From NCBI RefSeq assembly GCF_014643915.1, contig NZ_BMKE01000011.1, forward strand, positions 46,179 through 110,178: a stretch of 64,000 nt of DNA, in the 5' to 3' direction. Of the stretch, positions 17,703 through 27,330 are shown piece by piece; the first letter of the stretch is position 1; every line of letters begins with the position of its first letter. The notes under the pieces were generated by a model. It saw nothing but the letters and a program-made list of their open reading frames with translations. It ran no database searches and had not been told where the DNA came from. A program made the position numbers and the translations under genes. This stretch comes from Oceanisphaera marina (GTDB lineage: Bacteria; Pseudomonadota; Gammaproteobacteria; Enterobacterales; Aeromonadaceae).

Positions 17703-19073
17703 ATGTCAGTACAAACAGTATGGGACCAAGGGTTAATCGAGAAGTATAACTATTCGGGGCCCCGTTATACTTCTTACCCCACTGCGCTTGAGTTTAACGA
17801 TGCCTTTGGCATGCCCCAGCTGGAAGCCGCCGCAGAGCGCTATCCCGACCGACCGCTGTCGCTGTATGTGCACATCCCTTTCTGTCACAAGCTCTGTTAC
17901 TACTGCGGTTGTAACAAGGTGATCACTCGCCACCAGAGCAAGGCGGATATCTATCTCGATTTTCTGGAGCGGGAAATCATTCGCCTGGCACCGCTGTTTG
18001 CCCAGCGTACCGTGACCCAGTTGCACTGGGGCGGTGGCACGCCGACTTTCCTGACCGAACCCCAAATTCGCCGTTTAAACAGCCTGTTGCGCCAGCATTT
18101 CAATTTTGCCGAGCAAGGCGAATACAGCATAGAAATAGACCCACGAAAAATCGAGCTGAGTCTATTAAATGTGCTGAAAGACGTCGGCTTCAATCGCATC
18201 AGTTTAGGGGTGCAGGATTTCAATAAAGCCGTACAGCAAATGGTGAACCGCGATCAGGACAATGACTTTATCAAGGCCTTGGTTCGTCGCGCCGCCGAGC
18301 TGGGCTTTCGCTCCACCAATCTGGACTTGATATACGGCCTGCCGCTGCAAACCCCGGAAAGCTTCCAATACACCTTGCAGGAAATCGTGGCGCTGAAGCC
18401 GGCAAGACTGTCGGTATTTAATTACGCGCACTTGCCGAGTCGATTTGCCGCACAGCGCAAGCTGAACGAAGCGGATATGCCAACCCCTGCCAACAAGCTG
18501 CTGATGCTCGAGCAAACCATTCGCTACCTTACGGGAGAGGGGTATCAGTTTATTGGCATGGACCACTTTGCGCTGCCCGATGACAGTCTGGCGGTCGCCC
18601 AGCGTGAGGGCGAGCTGCATCGTAATTTTCAGGGGTATACCACCCAGGGTGATTGCGATTTGCTGGGGTTGGGGGTGTCGGCCATCAGCATGATTGGTGA
18701 TGCCTATTCGCAAAATCATAAAGACCTGAAGCAGTATTACGGTCAGCTGGATACCCTGGGTCATGCACAAACCGTGGGCTATGCCCTGGATCAGGATGAC
18801 TGCCTGCGTCGCGATCTGATCAAGACCCTTATTTGTAACTTCGAGCTCGATTTTGCACCGCTGGAGCAGCAATACGGCATTAAATTTGCCGATTACTTTG
18901 CCGAGGATCTCAAGCTGCTGCAAACCTTTATCGACGACGAACTGGTGACGCTCGGCGACAGTGGTATCAAGGTGGCCGCCAAGGGCGAGCTGCTGATCCG
19001 CAATATCTGCATGTGTTTCGACGTGCATCTGCGCCGCCAGGCCCGCATGCAGCAGTTCTCGAGAGTGATCTGA
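17703..19073 (+). CDS. hemN: Oxygen-independent coproporphyrinogen III oxidase HemN
   Basis: 456 residues, normal for HemN. Radical-SAM cluster motif C61-x3-C65-x2-C68 in HIPFCHKLCYYCGCNK, the SAM-binding GGGTP, and conserved YNYSGPRYTSYPTA at the N-terminus. It decarboxylates coproporphyrinogen III to protoporphyrinogen IX in anaerobic haem synthesis. GAGGAGAG precedes the ATG by 5 bases. It is the last gene of the yihI operon. Confidence 0.95.
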   Translation: MSVQTVWDQGLIEKYNYSGPRYTSYPTALEFNDAFGMPQLEAAAERYPDRPLSLYVHIPFCHKLCYYCGCNKVITRHQSKADIYLDFLEREIIRLAPLFAQRTVTQLHWGGGTPTFLTEPQIRRLNSLLRQHFNFAEQGEYSIEIDPRKIELSLLNVLKDVGFNRISLGVQDFNKAVQQMVNRDQDNDFIKALVRRAAELGFRSTNLDLIYGLPLQTPESFQYTLQEIVALKPARLSVFNYAHLPSRFAAQRKLNEADMPTPANKLLMLEQTIRYLTGEGYQFIGMDHFALPDDSLAVAQREGELHRNFQGYTTQGDCDLLGLGVSAISMIGDAYSQNHKDLKQYYGQLDTLGHAQTVGYALDQDDCLRRDLIKTLICNFELDFAPLEQQYGIKFADYFAEDLKLLQTFIDDELVTLGDSGIKVAAKGELLIRNICMCFDVHLRRQARMQQFSRVI

Positions 19074-19082
19074 TTAACTGCG

Positions 19083-19141
19083 GGGATTAGGGATTAGGGA
19101 TTAGGGATTTTATTCTTCTCAGTCCCCAGTCCCCAGTCCCC
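19083..19141. repeat. Two adjacent heptanucleotide tandem repeats
   Basis: GGGATTA is present three times in tandem (19083-19103) plus a near-copy to 19110. After an 10-base gap AGTCCCC is present three times (19121-19141). Both lie in the short gap between convergent hemN and the adenosine deaminase gene. Confidence 0.85.
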
Positions 19142-19148
19142 ATAATTG

Positions 19149-20153
19149 TTACTCTCGCTCGGCGCTGGCCAGCAGCAGGGCTGCCTTCTCTTCGGCGTTG
19201 ATAAAGGCCATTTCCAGGGCGTTTGCCTGACATTGACGGAGCTGGGCCGGGGTCAAGCCGGCTGCCCGGGCGGCATGGGTGTATTCGTGGCGCAGCTCTA
19301 TGCCTTGCACTGCCGGATCGTCGGTATTCAGGCACACCGCAATATCTCGGGCCAGAAAGGTGTGTATCGGGTGTTGGCTCAAGTCGGTGACCGTGCTGGT
19401 TTGCAGATTGGAAGTAAGGCAAGACTCAATGCCGATGCGCTGCTCGGCCAGATAGTCGAGCAGCGCTTCGTCCTGTACCGCCTTCACCCCGTGACCGATG
19501 CGCTCGGCCCCCAGCTCTTTAATGGCCTGCCAGATGCTGGCGCTGCCGGCGGCTTCTCCGGCATGCACGGTAATGCGCAATCCCGCATCCCGTACCCGCC
19601 TGAAGTGTGCGGTAAATAATTCTCCGGGAAACCCCAGCTCGTCTCCGGCCAGATCCATGCCCACCAGCCGGTCTTTGTAAGTCAGACAGGCATTCAGCTC
19701 CTGCTCACAGGCGGTTTGACCAAAGGTGCGGCTCATAATGCCAATCAATTTCACCGGAATGGCAAAATCACGGCTGCCCGCGGCCACCCCATCCAATACC
19801 GCTTCTACCACGCCTTGCGGATCCAGCTGGTGGTTCATGGCCATGTAGCCGGGGCTAAAGCGCAGCTCGGCATAGTCGATACCGGCGGCCTGCAAATCCT
19901 CTACATTCTCATACGCCACCTGGCGGCAGGCATCGTAGTTACCCAGCACCTTGACGCCCCAATCCAGCTTGGCGAGAAACGACACCAGATCCGGTGCATT
20001 ATCCTGCACCTGAACATAAGGGCGTAGTGCCTTCAGGTTGGTGGCGGGCAACATCATATTAAAGCGCTGGCCCAATGCCAGTATGGTGGCGGGGCGAATA
20101 TTGCCGTCCAGATGACGATGCAGATCGAGTAGGGGCAAACTGGGATCTGGCAT
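19149..20153 (-). CDS. add: Adenosine deaminase
   Basis: 334 residues. Metal ligands and catalytic residues of the adenosine deaminase family are present: H12-x-H14 (LHRHLDG), H197-x2-E200 (HAGE), H221 (GHG) and D278-D279 (NTDDP). It converts adenosine and deoxyadenosine to the inosine forms in purine salvage. ATG at 20153 is chosen because AGGAG lies 9 bases upstream and homologues start just before LHRHLDG; the longer open frame adds 29 residues of no homology. Convergent with hemN. Confidence 0.92.
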   Translation of the reverse strand: MPDPSLPLLDLHRHLDGNIRPATILALGQRFNMMLPATNLKALRPYVQVQDNAPDLVSFLAKLDWGVKVLGNYDACRQVAYENVEDLQAAGIDYAELRFSPGYMAMNHQLDPQGVVEAVLDGVAAGSRDFAIPVKLIGIMSRTFGQTACEQELNACLTYKDRLVGMDLAGDELGFPGELFTAHFRRVRDAGLRITVHAGEAAGSASIWQAIKELGAERIGHGVKAVQDEALLDYLAEQRIGIESCLTSNLQTSTVTDLSQHPIHTFLARDIAVCLNTDDPAVQGIELRHEYTHAARAAGLTPAQLRQCQANALEMAFINAEEKAALLLASAERE

Positions 20154-20255
20154 TGTGGTGTGCTCCTGATTATCGAAATGGTAAGAAGCCGTCAGCTTCA
20201 GGTTACAGATAATAGCAAAATCATACCGATACAAGCCCATCGGACAGCGCTTAGC

Positions 20256-21680
20256 CTACGGCTTGGCGCCTTGTTTTTCCTGAATGTCCTTGAGTTTGCG
20301 CGTCAGGGTATTACGGCCCCAGCCCAGCAGCCTGGCTGCTTCCTGTTTGTGCCCATGACTGTGGGTCATGGCGCAGTCGAGCAGGATCTGCTCCACTTCG
20401 GGCACTATATCGGCCAGCAAGTCTTGTCGGCCGTTTGCCAATTCTTGCTGAGCCCAGCGTGTTAATACCTGACGCCAGTCTTGCTTATCGGCGGTGTGTT
20501 CCGCCGTGCGCGCTGTGGGCGCGAGCTCCGGTGGCAAGTCGGCGATCAGTATCTGCTGGCCCGACGCCATCACGGTAAGCCAGCGACAGACATTTTCCAG
20601 TTGGCGTACATTACCGGGCCACGGCAAAGATTGCAGATAGTGCTCGGCGTCTGCATGCAGACTCTTGGCTTCTACCCGCAGCTCTTTTGCAGCCTGAGCC
20701 AGAAAATGGCGGGTTAGCTTGGGTATGTCTTCGCGTCTGTCCTTTAAGGCCGGCATTAAAATCCGGATCACATTCAGCCGATGAAACAAATCTTCCCTGA
20801 AATCGCCATTGGCGACTTTAAGCTCCAGATCCTGATGGGTGGCGGCAATAATGCGCACATCCACCTTGAGGGGCTGGTGCCCACCCACGCGATAAAACTG
20901 GCCATCGGACAACACTCTTAACAAGCGGGTCTGGATGTCCAATGGCATGTCGCCTATTTCGTCCAGAAAAAGAGTGCCGCCGTTGGCCTGTTCAAACCGG
21001 CCCTGGCGAATGCTGTTGGCACCGGTAAAGGCGCCTTTTTCGTGACCAAATAATTCAGATTCAATAAGATCCTTGGGGATGGCCGCCATATTGAGGGCAA
21101 TAAAGGGGCTGCTGGCGCGGGGGCTGTGTTTGTGCAGTGCCTGAGCAACCAGTTCTTTACCTGTGCCACTCTGGCCGTTAATCAGCACCGAGATTGAAGA
21201 GCGGGCGAGGCGGCCGATGGCCCGAAATACTTCCTGCATGGCGGGGGCTTCGCCGATGATTTCCGGCGCCGTGACCAGGGTCGCGTCAATACTTTTTATG
21301 TTGGGTCTGGTTTCTGCAAAATGTGCCACGGCTCTTTGCACCAGAGCCACGGCGTCGTCGATATCAAAGGGTTTGGGCAGATATTCAAAGGCACCATGCT
21401 GATAGGCATTTACCGCGCTGTCCAGATCCGAATGCGCGGTCATGATGATGACAGGTAACTTGGGTATCTGTTCATGAATGGCGCCCAGCAAGGTCAGGCC
21501 ATCCATACCGCCCATGCGAATATCGGAGACCACGGCTCTGGGCTGGCCTTGCGGCAAGGCGGCCAGCAGGCTCTCGGCGTCGGCAAAGCTTTTACAGTCG
21601 AAGCCGGCCTGAGCCAGAGCCCGTTCCAGTACCCAGCGAATGGAGCTGTCGTCATCCACTACCCATACTTGTTCGCTCAT
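20256..21680 (-). CDS. glnG: Nitrogen regulator NtrC (GlnG)
   Basis: 474-residue sigma-54 enhancer-binding protein. The receiver domain has DDD at 9-11 and phosphoacceptor Asp53. The AAA+ domain has Walker A GQSGTGKE, the GAFTGA loop contacting sigma-54, and Walker [11 protein letters not shown]. The C-terminal Fis-type helix-turn-helix ([21 protein letters not shown]) completes it. It lies 31 bases downstream of glnL. Matching NtrC sites are visible upstream of both glnL and glnA in this window. Confidence 0.96.
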   Translation of the reverse strand: MSEQVWVVDDDSSIRWVLERALAQAGFDCKSFADAESLLAALPQGQPRAVVSDIRMGGMDGLTLLGAIHEQIPKLPVIIMTAHSDLDSAVNAYQHGAFEYLPKPFDIDDAVALVQRAVAHFAETRPNIKSIDATLVTAPEIIGEAPAMQEVFRAIGRLARSSISVLINGQSGTGKELVAQALHKHSPRASSPFIALNMAAIPKDLIESELFGHEKGAFTGANSIRQGRFEQANGGTLFLDEIGDMPLDIQTRLLRVLSDGQFYRVGGHQPLKVDVRIIAATHQDLELKVANGDFREDLFHRLNVIRILMPALKDRREDIPKLTRHFLAQAAKELRVEAKSLHADAEHYLQSLPWPGNVRQLENVCRWLTVMASGQQILIADLPPELAPTARTAEHTADKQDWRQVLTRWAQQELANGRQDLLADIVPEVEQILLDCAMTHSHGHKQEAARLLGWGRNTLTRKLKDIQEKQGAKP

Positions 21681-21711
21681 AAGATTCTCCTCTGCGAAAG
21701 GTCAACAGACC

Positions 21712-22779
21712 CTAGCGCCGTAACGGCAGATAGATAATAAATTCGGTGCGCCCGGGGCAGCTCTGGATTTCGATGCGGCCCTGATGTTGATGAATCAGAT
21801 CCTGGGCGATAGACAGCCCCAGGCCGGTACCGCCGTCCCGGCCCGTTACCATGGGATAAAACAGGGTGTCGCGCAGCGATTCGGGAATGCCGGGGCCGTT
21901 GTCGATAATGCGTATTTCGGCGGCCAGTCGATAACGATGACCATGCAGCATCACCTGAAAGGCGGTACGGGTTTTCATCAGTATATGGCCATGTTCCTGC
22001 AGGACTTCGGTGGCATTGCGCACGATATTGAGTATCGCTTGCTGCAGTTGTTCCGGATCCATCTCCAGGTCGGGAATACTGGGGTCGTAATCCCTATCCA
22101 GACGAATACCCGACGGAATGTCCATCGCCACCAGTTGGCGTACCTGTTCCAGTACCGAATGCAGATTGGTGACTCGGCGTTCTCCCAGGCGTTGCGGGCC
22201 CAGCAGCCGGTCCACCAGATTACGCAGGCGATCCGCCTGCGCAATAATCAACTGGGTAAACTCTTTTAGCTCCGGGCGGGGCAGTTCGCGTTCCAGTAAC
22301 TGGGCGGCACCGCGCAGGCCCCCCAGCGGATTTTTTATTTCGTGGGCCAGGCCGCGAACCAGTTCTCGCGCCGCCTGCTGTTGCGTGCGTTGTTGCAGTT
22401 CCTGGCTGATTTTTTTTTGCTGATCGATCAACCTCAGCTCAATGAGTGCCTGCATATGATTCGACTCAACCCCGGGCAAAGGCAGGGTGATGGGGGTGAC
22501 GTTCACTTCAACCCAGCGCGGTATGCCATCGATCATCAGCTGCACTTCACTGTCGGTAAAGCCTTGCTCGGTATCAATACAGCGCCTGATGCGGTTCATA
22601 TCGAGTGAGATATCTTCGTCCGCCAGGTTCACCGGCGTGGCTTGCAGGCGGCGTTTGCTGAGCGGTAACAACTGCTCGGCGGCATTGTTGGCAAAATGCA
22701 CCTGCAGCTTGGCGTCTACCACCAGCACTGCCGTGAGCAAGTTATCGATAATCGCCGCTGCATTTGCTTGAGATCCCAT
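21712..22779 (-). CDS. glnL: Nitrogen sensor kinase NtrB (GlnL)
   Basis: 355-residue soluble kinase/phosphatase of NtrC. An N-terminal PAS domain (about 5-115) is followed by HisKA with His146 in RGLAHEIKNPLGGL and HATPase with N-box ILNIVRNATE, DNGPGIP and GTGLGL. PII normally controls its activity. Unlike E. coli, glnA is not immediately upstream: slyA and two efflux genes on the other strand are interposed. A probable NtrC site lies 28-44 bases before the start. Confidence 0.95.
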   Translation of the reverse strand: MGSQANAAAIIDNLLTAVLVVDAKLQVHFANNAAEQLLPLSKRRLQATPVNLADEDISLDMNRIRRCIDTEQGFTDSEVQLMIDGIPRWVEVNVTPITLPLPGVESNHMQALIELRLIDQQKKISQELQQRTQQQAARELVRGLAHEIKNPLGGLRGAAQLLERELPRPELKEFTQLIIAQADRLRNLVDRLLGPQRLGERRVTNLHSVLEQVRQLVAMDIPSGIRLDRDYDPSIPDLEMDPEQLQQAILNIVRNATEVLQEHGHILMKTRTAFQVMLHGHRYRLAAEIRIIDNGPGIPESLRDTLFYPMVTGRDGGTGLGLSIAQDLIHQHQGRIEIQSCPGRTEFIIYLPLRR

Positions 22780-22806
22780 ACCTTACCTATGTTTTAACAC
22801 TGCATT

Positions 22807-22823
22807 TGCACCATTGTAGTGCA
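22807..22823. promoter_or_regulatory. NtrC binding site upstream of glnL
   Basis: TGCACC-N5-AGTGCA at 22807-22823 fits the NtrC consensus (TGCACY-N5-GGTGCA). On the minus strand it contains TACAAT, a candidate -10 box, so phosphorylated NtrC would repress glnLG as at the enterobacterial glnL promoter. Confidence 0.75.
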
Positions 22824-22954
22824 TAGATTCTGTTTTAAGGTGGCCGTATTGGTGGCGCTTCCCCTCAAACGGCAGGGCTGACCCGAATGGGTGTCCATAG
22901 CCTGTTAAAAGACTATGCAAAAAATTTGCCGTTTTCGCACACAGAGTAAAAATA

Positions 22955-22994
22955 TTGTCTGATATAGATAGCAGGAATATAATTAGCTAGCTAA
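22955..22994 (+). promoter_or_regulatory. slyA promoter overlapped by a SlyA box
   Basis: -35 TTGTCT (22955-22960), 17-base spacer, -10 TATAAT (22978-22983). The perfect palindrome TTAGCTAGCTAA (22983-22994) abuts the -10 box and differs at one position from the known SlyA box TTAGCAAGCTAA. This layout implies autorepression. Confidence 0.8.
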
Positions 22995-23012
22995 CTAATT
23001 TGGGAGGTGGCC

Positions 23013-23441
23013 ATGAATACGCTGGGAATGACCTTATCCTGTCTGGTTCGACAGTGGCGATGGATCAATGATGAACGGCTCAAGCCACTGAACCTGACGC
23101 AAAGCCGCTGGATCGCGCTCACTCATCTAAAATATCAAGATGGCATGCTGCAACATCAGCTGGCGCGACAGATTGGCGTAGAGAGCCCGTCTCTGGTGCG
23201 CACCCTGGATGGACTGGAACAGCTGGGGCTGGTTGAACGTCGCCCCTGTGCCAATGATCGACGTGGCAAAACGGTTCATCTGACGCCGAATGTTCGCCCC
23301 TTGATGTCCGAAATGGATGCGGTGCTGGACAACACCCGCGAGCAGGTACTGGCGGGATTGAGCGAACAGGAAATTAATGAATTCAAACGGGTGGCAGAGC
23401 ACATCAGCCAAAACCTGCACCGACTTTGCGAACATAAATAA
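23013..23441 (+). CDS. slyA: MarR-family transcriptional regulator SlyA
   Basis: 142-residue winged-helix regulator closely resembling enterobacterial SlyA: RLKPLNLTQSRWIALTHL, the recognition helix in IGVESPSLVRTLDGLEQLGLVERR, and the wing ANDRRGKTVHLT. ATG at 23013 follows GGGAGG at 23002-23007; an in-frame GTG at 23007 is less likely. Palindromic SlyA box overlaps its promoter. It is followed by an HlyD-type protein and a FUSC-like protein, the same neighbourhood type as E. coli slyA-ydhIJK, suggesting control of this exporter in response to aromatic or phenolic compounds (inference). Confidence 0.9.
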   Translation: MNTLGMTLSCLVRQWRWINDERLKPLNLTQSRWIALTHLKYQDGMLQHQLARQIGVESPSLVRTLDGLEQLGLVERRPCANDRRGKTVHLTPNVRPLMSEMDAVLDNTREQVLAGLSEQEINEFKRVAEHISQNLHRLCEHK

Positions 23442-23461
23442 TCATCTCCATTGAGGTACCA

Positions 23462-24511
23462 ATGACGCCAGAACAGAGTTTCAGTCGCTGGGTAAAAGTA
23501 GCACTCAGCGCCTTTTTTCTGCTTTTTACTTATTTTGTGATTGCCGATAACTACATGCCGATGACGACGGAAGCCCGTATCCAACGCTATGTGGTGCCCG
23601 TTTCGCCACGAGTGTCCGGGCAGGTGAGCCGGGTGCATGTGACCAACAATGAACGGGTAGAGCCGGGGCAGCTGCTATTTGAGCTGGACGACAGTGATTA
23701 TCAACTGGCGGCGAAGCGTGCCGAACTGGCTCTGGAGCAGGCTGGCACCGATCAGAAAAGAGCGCAGTCCAGCATGGCGGAAATAAAAGCCGAGCTGCAC
23801 AAAACCGAACTGCAGGCGAACGAGCAAGCCCGGGAGGCGGCACGTATCGCGCGCCTGCACCGCCAGGGCCATATGTCCCAGCAACAGCTGGAACAGGCCA
23901 ATACCAGGGTGAGCCTGGCCCGAGAAGCCAGTGCGGTGGCGCAAGCCAAGCGTCAAGAGCTTGAACAGTCGTTAATGGCGTCGGGTCTTGCGGTAGAGCA
24001 GGCAGAGGTGGCGCTTGAGCAGGCACGCCTTGAGTTGGATCGCACCAAGGTGCATGCCGAAAGCCGTGGGCGTATTGGTAATTTGCAGTTACGCCAGGGG
24101 CAGCATGCCAATGCGGGGCAGCCACTGATGGCGCTGATTTCCGACCAGGCCTGGGTGAGTGCAGATTTGCGGGAAAAAAGCCTGCGCCATGTGCAAACCG
24201 GCACTCCGGTAGACATTGTATTCGATGCCTTGCCCGGCCAGGTATTTGAAGGCCACGTGACCAGTATCGACAGCGGGGTAAGGGAAGGGCAGCAGGCGGC
24301 CGACGGTTTGCTGGCACAACCCGTCAATTCGGATCGCTGGGTGCGCGATGCCCAGCGTCTGCGTACGCACATTGCACTGGATGAAGAATGGCCGTTGCTG
24401 GCCACCGGGGCCAAAGCCACAGTGCAGCTATATCCGATTGATAATCCTGTTTTTTATGGTCTTGCCGTGATGCAGGCACGAGTGGTGAGCTTGCTGCGTT
24501 ATTTGTATTAA
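23462..24511 (+). CDS. HlyD/EmrA-family membrane fusion protein
   Basis: 349 residues. One N-terminal transmembrane helix (about 11-29), a biotinyl-lipoyl-like segment (VSPRVSGQVSRVHVTNNERVEPGQLLFELD), a long Glu/Ala/Gln-rich coiled coil (about 75-190), then the beta-barrel portion (RTKVHAESRGRIGN...). It is a periplasmic adaptor anchored in the inner membrane. Its partner is the DUF2955 protein encoded 21 bases downstream; an outer-membrane TolC-type channel would be supplied from elsewhere. Resembles E. coli YdhJ and AaeA in size and context. Confidence 0.88.
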   Translation: MTPEQSFSRWVKVALSAFFLLFTYFVIADNYMPMTTEARIQRYVVPVSPRVSGQVSRVHVTNNERVEPGQLLFELDDSDYQLAAKRAELALEQAGTDQKRAQSSMAEIKAELHKTELQANEQAREAARIARLHRQGHMSQQQLEQANTRVSLAREASAVAQAKRQELEQSLMASGLAVEQAEVALEQARLELDRTKVHAESRGRIGNLQLRQGQHANAGQPLMALISDQAWVSADLREKSLRHVQTGTPVDIVFDALPGQVFEGHVTSIDSGVREGQQAADGLLAQPVNSDRWVRDAQRLRTHIALDEEWPLLATGAKATVQLYPIDNPVFYGLAVMQARVVSLLRYLY

Positions 24512-24532
24512 ACGCCGAGCGGGGAGCAAGAT

Positions 24533-25549
24533 ATGGAATTAACTCAGGATAAATTGCGCATTTGTTTGCGTATTGCCTTCGCCAGTGCCGCCGGCTTGTT
24601 GATAAACAAGGTGATGAACTGGAACTTCGGCGTGTTTTTTACCGTCTATCCCATGCTGTTACTGGGCATGATGCCGGTGCTGAATCGTTTTGTTGCCATG
24701 CAGTTTATCGGCTCTGCGTTGGTTACCTCACTGGAGATCATGGTATTGCCGGGGTTGCTGCATAACTGGCCTCCTGCCTTTACCGTGATCGTGTTTTGTC
24801 TGTTTTTGGGCCGTTTCATGTTGATGGCCAAAGGGCCGCTCATGTTGTTTGGTGCCTCGGGTTGCGTGAGTTTGAGCATCATGCTGCACTTTTCCAGCTA
24901 TGCACATTTTGACCTGACGGATATGGCCATCAGTAATATCACCGCCTCTGTGCTGTCGGTGGCATTGGCGTATATTGCCTATGCTTTGCTGCCCAACCAA
25001 GAGCCAACAGTGGCTCGGGCCATGCCTGCCAAGAATGATAATATCATTCGCCATCAGGCATTGTTGGGGGCCATAGTCGCGACCTTGAGTTTTACGGTGT
25101 TTCAAACCCTGGATCTGGTGGATTCACTCTCGGCTCAGGTGGCCACCGTGCTGGTGCTGTTTCCCATGAGCTTTGTGGGAGCGGTGCAATCGGGCCGCCA
25201 GCGCTGCATGGGCACCCTGCTTGGCTGTGCCCTGGGGTTGCTGACCCAGCTGTTTTTATACAGCTATTATCACAACCTGCTGTTGCTGACGCTGTCATTC
25301 TGGCTGTGTGTCATGGTGTTTGCGCGCTTGCATGTGAAGGAAGGCATGCCCGGGGTGGGCTTTGCCGGCCTGACCACGGTAGGCATTTTGTTCGGCCAGT
25401 ATGTATCGCCGGAGCATGACCTGGTATACAGCGCCCTGTATCGCATGAGCTCGATGACCTTCGCCATTGTCATCACCCTGTGTTGCGTCTACCTGGTACA
25501 CAAGGTGCTCAATCTGTTTCCGTCCACCCGACACGAGATTCTGGGGTAG
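24533..25549 (+). CDS. DUF2955 / FUSC-like inner membrane transporter
   Basis: 338 residues with about ten hydrophobic helices in two similar halves, the pattern of DUF2955 and the wider FUSC/aromatic-acid exporter group. It follows the HlyD-type gene directly with a GGGGAGCAAG ribosome site. Likely the inner-membrane pump of a SlyA-controlled tripartite exporter. The substrate is unknown; it lacks the large cytoplasmic domain of E. coli AaeB, being about half the length. Confidence 0.82.
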   Translation: MELTQDKLRICLRIAFASAAGLLINKVMNWNFGVFFTVYPMLLLGMMPVLNRFVAMQFIGSALVTSLEIMVLPGLLHNWPPAFTVIVFCLFLGRFMLMAKGPLMLFGASGCVSLSIMLHFSSYAHFDLTDMAISNITASVLSVALAYIAYALLPNQEPTVARAMPAKNDNIIRHQALLGAIVATLSFTVFQTLDLVDSLSAQVATVLVLFPMSFVGAVQSGRQRCMGTLLGCALGLLTQLFLYSYYHNLLLLTLSFWLCVMVFARLHVKEGMPGVGFAGLTTVGILFGQYVSPEHDLVYSALYRMSSMTFAIVITLCCVYLVHKVLNLFPSTRHEILG

Positions 25550-25650
25550 TTCTGGATGAGGGGGTGTCTTGAGGCAACAAGGTTGCCTCTGGGGAGAAGG
25601 CCAAAACCCTGTTCAGATGATTAATGTACCTTTCACCCCAGATACAAACA

Positions 25651-25674
25651 AAAAAAGGCCCGGTTTCCCGGGCC
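25651..25674 (-). terminator. Rho-independent terminator of glnA
   Basis: GGCCCGG (25657-25663) and CCGGGCC (25668-25674) form a GC stem. On the minus strand it is followed by a run of T (A-tract 25650-25656), 30 bases after the glnA stop. Confidence 0.9.
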
Positions 25675-25703
25675 CTTTCACTTTCCAGCTTATCGCTTAA
25701 AGC

Positions 25704-27113
25704 TTAAACGGAGTAGTACAGGTCGTATTCCAGCGGGTGGGTCGCCATGTTGATGGTCTCGGTTTCAACGCGCTTGTATTTGATATAAGCGTCGATGAAC
25801 TCGTCGCTGAACACGCCACCGCGGGTCAGGAACTCACGGTCTTCATTCAGGCAATCCAGGGCGTTATCCAGAGACACGGCCACGGTCGGGATCTCGGCGG
25901 CTTCTTCTGGCGGCAGATCGTACAAATCCTTGTCCATGGCATCGCCCGGGTGGATCTTGTTCTGAATACCGTCCAGGCCGGCCATCAGCAGGGCCGCGAA
26001 GCACAGGTACGGGTTGGCAGCCGGATCCGGGAAGCGGGTCTCGATGCGGCGGGCCTTGGGCGAGCCGACCAATGGAATCCGGATGGACGCCGAGCGGTTA
26101 CGGGCCGAGTAGGCCAGCATGACCGGCGCTTCAAAGCCGGGCACCAGACGCTTGTAGGAGTTGGTTGCCGGGTTGGTAATGGCGTTGAGCGCGCGGGCGT
26201 GCTTGATGATACCGCCAATGTAGAACAGGGCGATTTCGGACAGGCCGCCGTACAGGTCGCCGGCGAACAGGTTTTCGCCGTTCTTGGCCAGAGACTGGTG
26301 CACGTGCATGCCGGAACCGTTGTCACCGACCAATGGCTTGGGCATGAAGGTCGCGGTCTTGTTGAAGGCGTGGGCCACGTTGTGCACTACATATTTGTAG
26401 ATCTGGATCTCATCGGCTTTCAGGGTTAGAGTGTTGAACTTACAGGCAATTTCATTCTGGCCTGCGGTCGCCACCTCGTGGTGATGAGCTTCAACCACCA
26501 GACCCATTTCTTCCATTACCAGACACATGGCGGCACGAATGTCTTGTGACGAATCGATAGGGGCAACCGGGAAGTAGCCGCCTTTCACGCCGGGTCTGTG
26601 GCCCTTGTTACCATCGGTATATTCACGACCAGAATTCCATTTGGCTTCGGCATCATCGATTTTGAAGAAGCTGCCGGCCATGTCGGTATGAAAGCGCACA
26701 TCGTCGAACATGAAAAATTCGGGTTCCGGGCCAATCAGTACTGTGTCGGCAATGCCGGTAGAAACCAGGTATTCTTCGGCACGACGGGCAATGGAACGCG
26801 GGTCACGATCGTAGCCCTGCATGGTGTTGGGCTCGAGCACGTCACAGCGAATATTGAGGGTCGAGTCTTCGGTAAAAGGGTCCAGCACGGCAGAGGTCGG
26901 ATCCGGCATCAGCACCATGTCAGACTCGTGAATGGTCTTCCAGGCGGTCATGGAGGAGCCATCGAACATTTTGCCTTCTTCAAAGAAGTCGTCGTTTATC
27001 TGATTGACTGGAATGCTGATATGCTGCTCTTTACCTTTGATGTCGGTAAAGCGCAGATCGATGAATTTGACATCGTGTTCCTTTATCATGTCCATTACGT
27101 TGTCTATTGACAT
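25704..27113 (-). CDS. glnA: Type I glutamine synthetase GlnA
   Basis: 469 residues, the size of E. coli GlnA. N-terminal beta-grasp ([23 protein letters not shown]), catalytic [10 protein letters not shown] and the metal-binding EPEFFMFD are present. Tyr398 in [11 protein letters not shown] is the adenylylation site, so activity should be controlled by GlnE. It condenses glutamate and ammonia to glutamine. Its leader carries a sigma-54 promoter and NtrC sites. It stands apart from glnLG, with a SlyA efflux cluster on the opposite strand in between. Confidence 0.97.
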   Translation of the reverse strand: MSIDNVMDMIKEHDVKFIDLRFTDIKGKEQHISIPVNQINDDFFEEGKMFDGSSMTAWKTIHESDMVLMPDPTSAVLDPFTEDSTLNIRCDVLEPNTMQGYDRDPRSIARRAEEYLVSTGIADTVLIGPEPEFFMFDDVRFHTDMAGSFFKIDDAEAKWNSGREYTDGNKGHRPGVKGGYFPVAPIDSSQDIRAAMCLVMEEMGLVVEAHHHEVATAGQNEIACKFNTLTLKADEIQIYKYVVHNVAHAFNKTATFMPKPLVGDNGSGMHVHQSLAKNGENLFAGDLYGGLSEIALFYIGGIIKHARALNAITNPATNSYKRLVPGFEAPVMLAYSARNRSASIRIPLVGSPKARRIETRFPDPAANPYLCFAALLMAGLDGIQNKIHPGDAMDKDLYDLPPEEAAEIPTVAVSLDNALDCLNEDREFLTRGGVFSDEFIDAYIKYKRVETETINMATHPLEYDLYYSV

Positions 27114-27234
27114 GGATTTCGACCTCCAAAAATAATCATCTTATGATTGATGAGGGTTGAACCAACCCATTCATCAGTTGCCAGCTATTAAACTAAACAA
27201 AACTTAAAGCACAACTTACGGCATAATCAAAGCA

Positions 27235-27250
27235 AGCGAAAACTGTGCCA
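27235..27250 (-). promoter_or_regulatory. Sigma-54 promoter of glnA
   Basis: Read on the minus strand: TGGCAC-N5-TCGCT, with GG and GC exactly 10 bases apart (CC at 27248-27249 and GC at 27236-27237 on the plus strand). This is one mismatch from TGGCAC-N5-TTGCT. Transcription would start about 27224, giving a leader of about 110 bases. Confidence 0.82.
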
Positions 27251-27313
27251 CTTTGTCAAACGCCTGACGTCATGATGGTTTACTCTGATGTTCGAGCGCC
27301 AGGAACGATTTCT

Positions 27314-27330
27314 TGCACTGTATTGGTGCA
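27314..27330. promoter_or_regulatory. NtrC enhancer site upstream of glnA
   Basis: TGCACT-N5-GGTGCA, a full match to the NtrC consensus, centred about 98 bases upstream of the predicted glnA start point, as for the enterobacterial glnAp2 enhancer. A weaker site (TGGATC-N5-GGTGCG, 27335-27351) lies 21 bases, two helical turns, further upstream. Confidence 0.85.

Noticed and set aside
18204-19028. 274-residue open frame antisense to hemN
   Set aside because: Shadow of a well-identified gene; no independent features.
19083-19141. Heptamer arrays as a CRISPR array
   Set aside because: Units are 7 bases and directly tandem, without spacers; no cas genes nearby.
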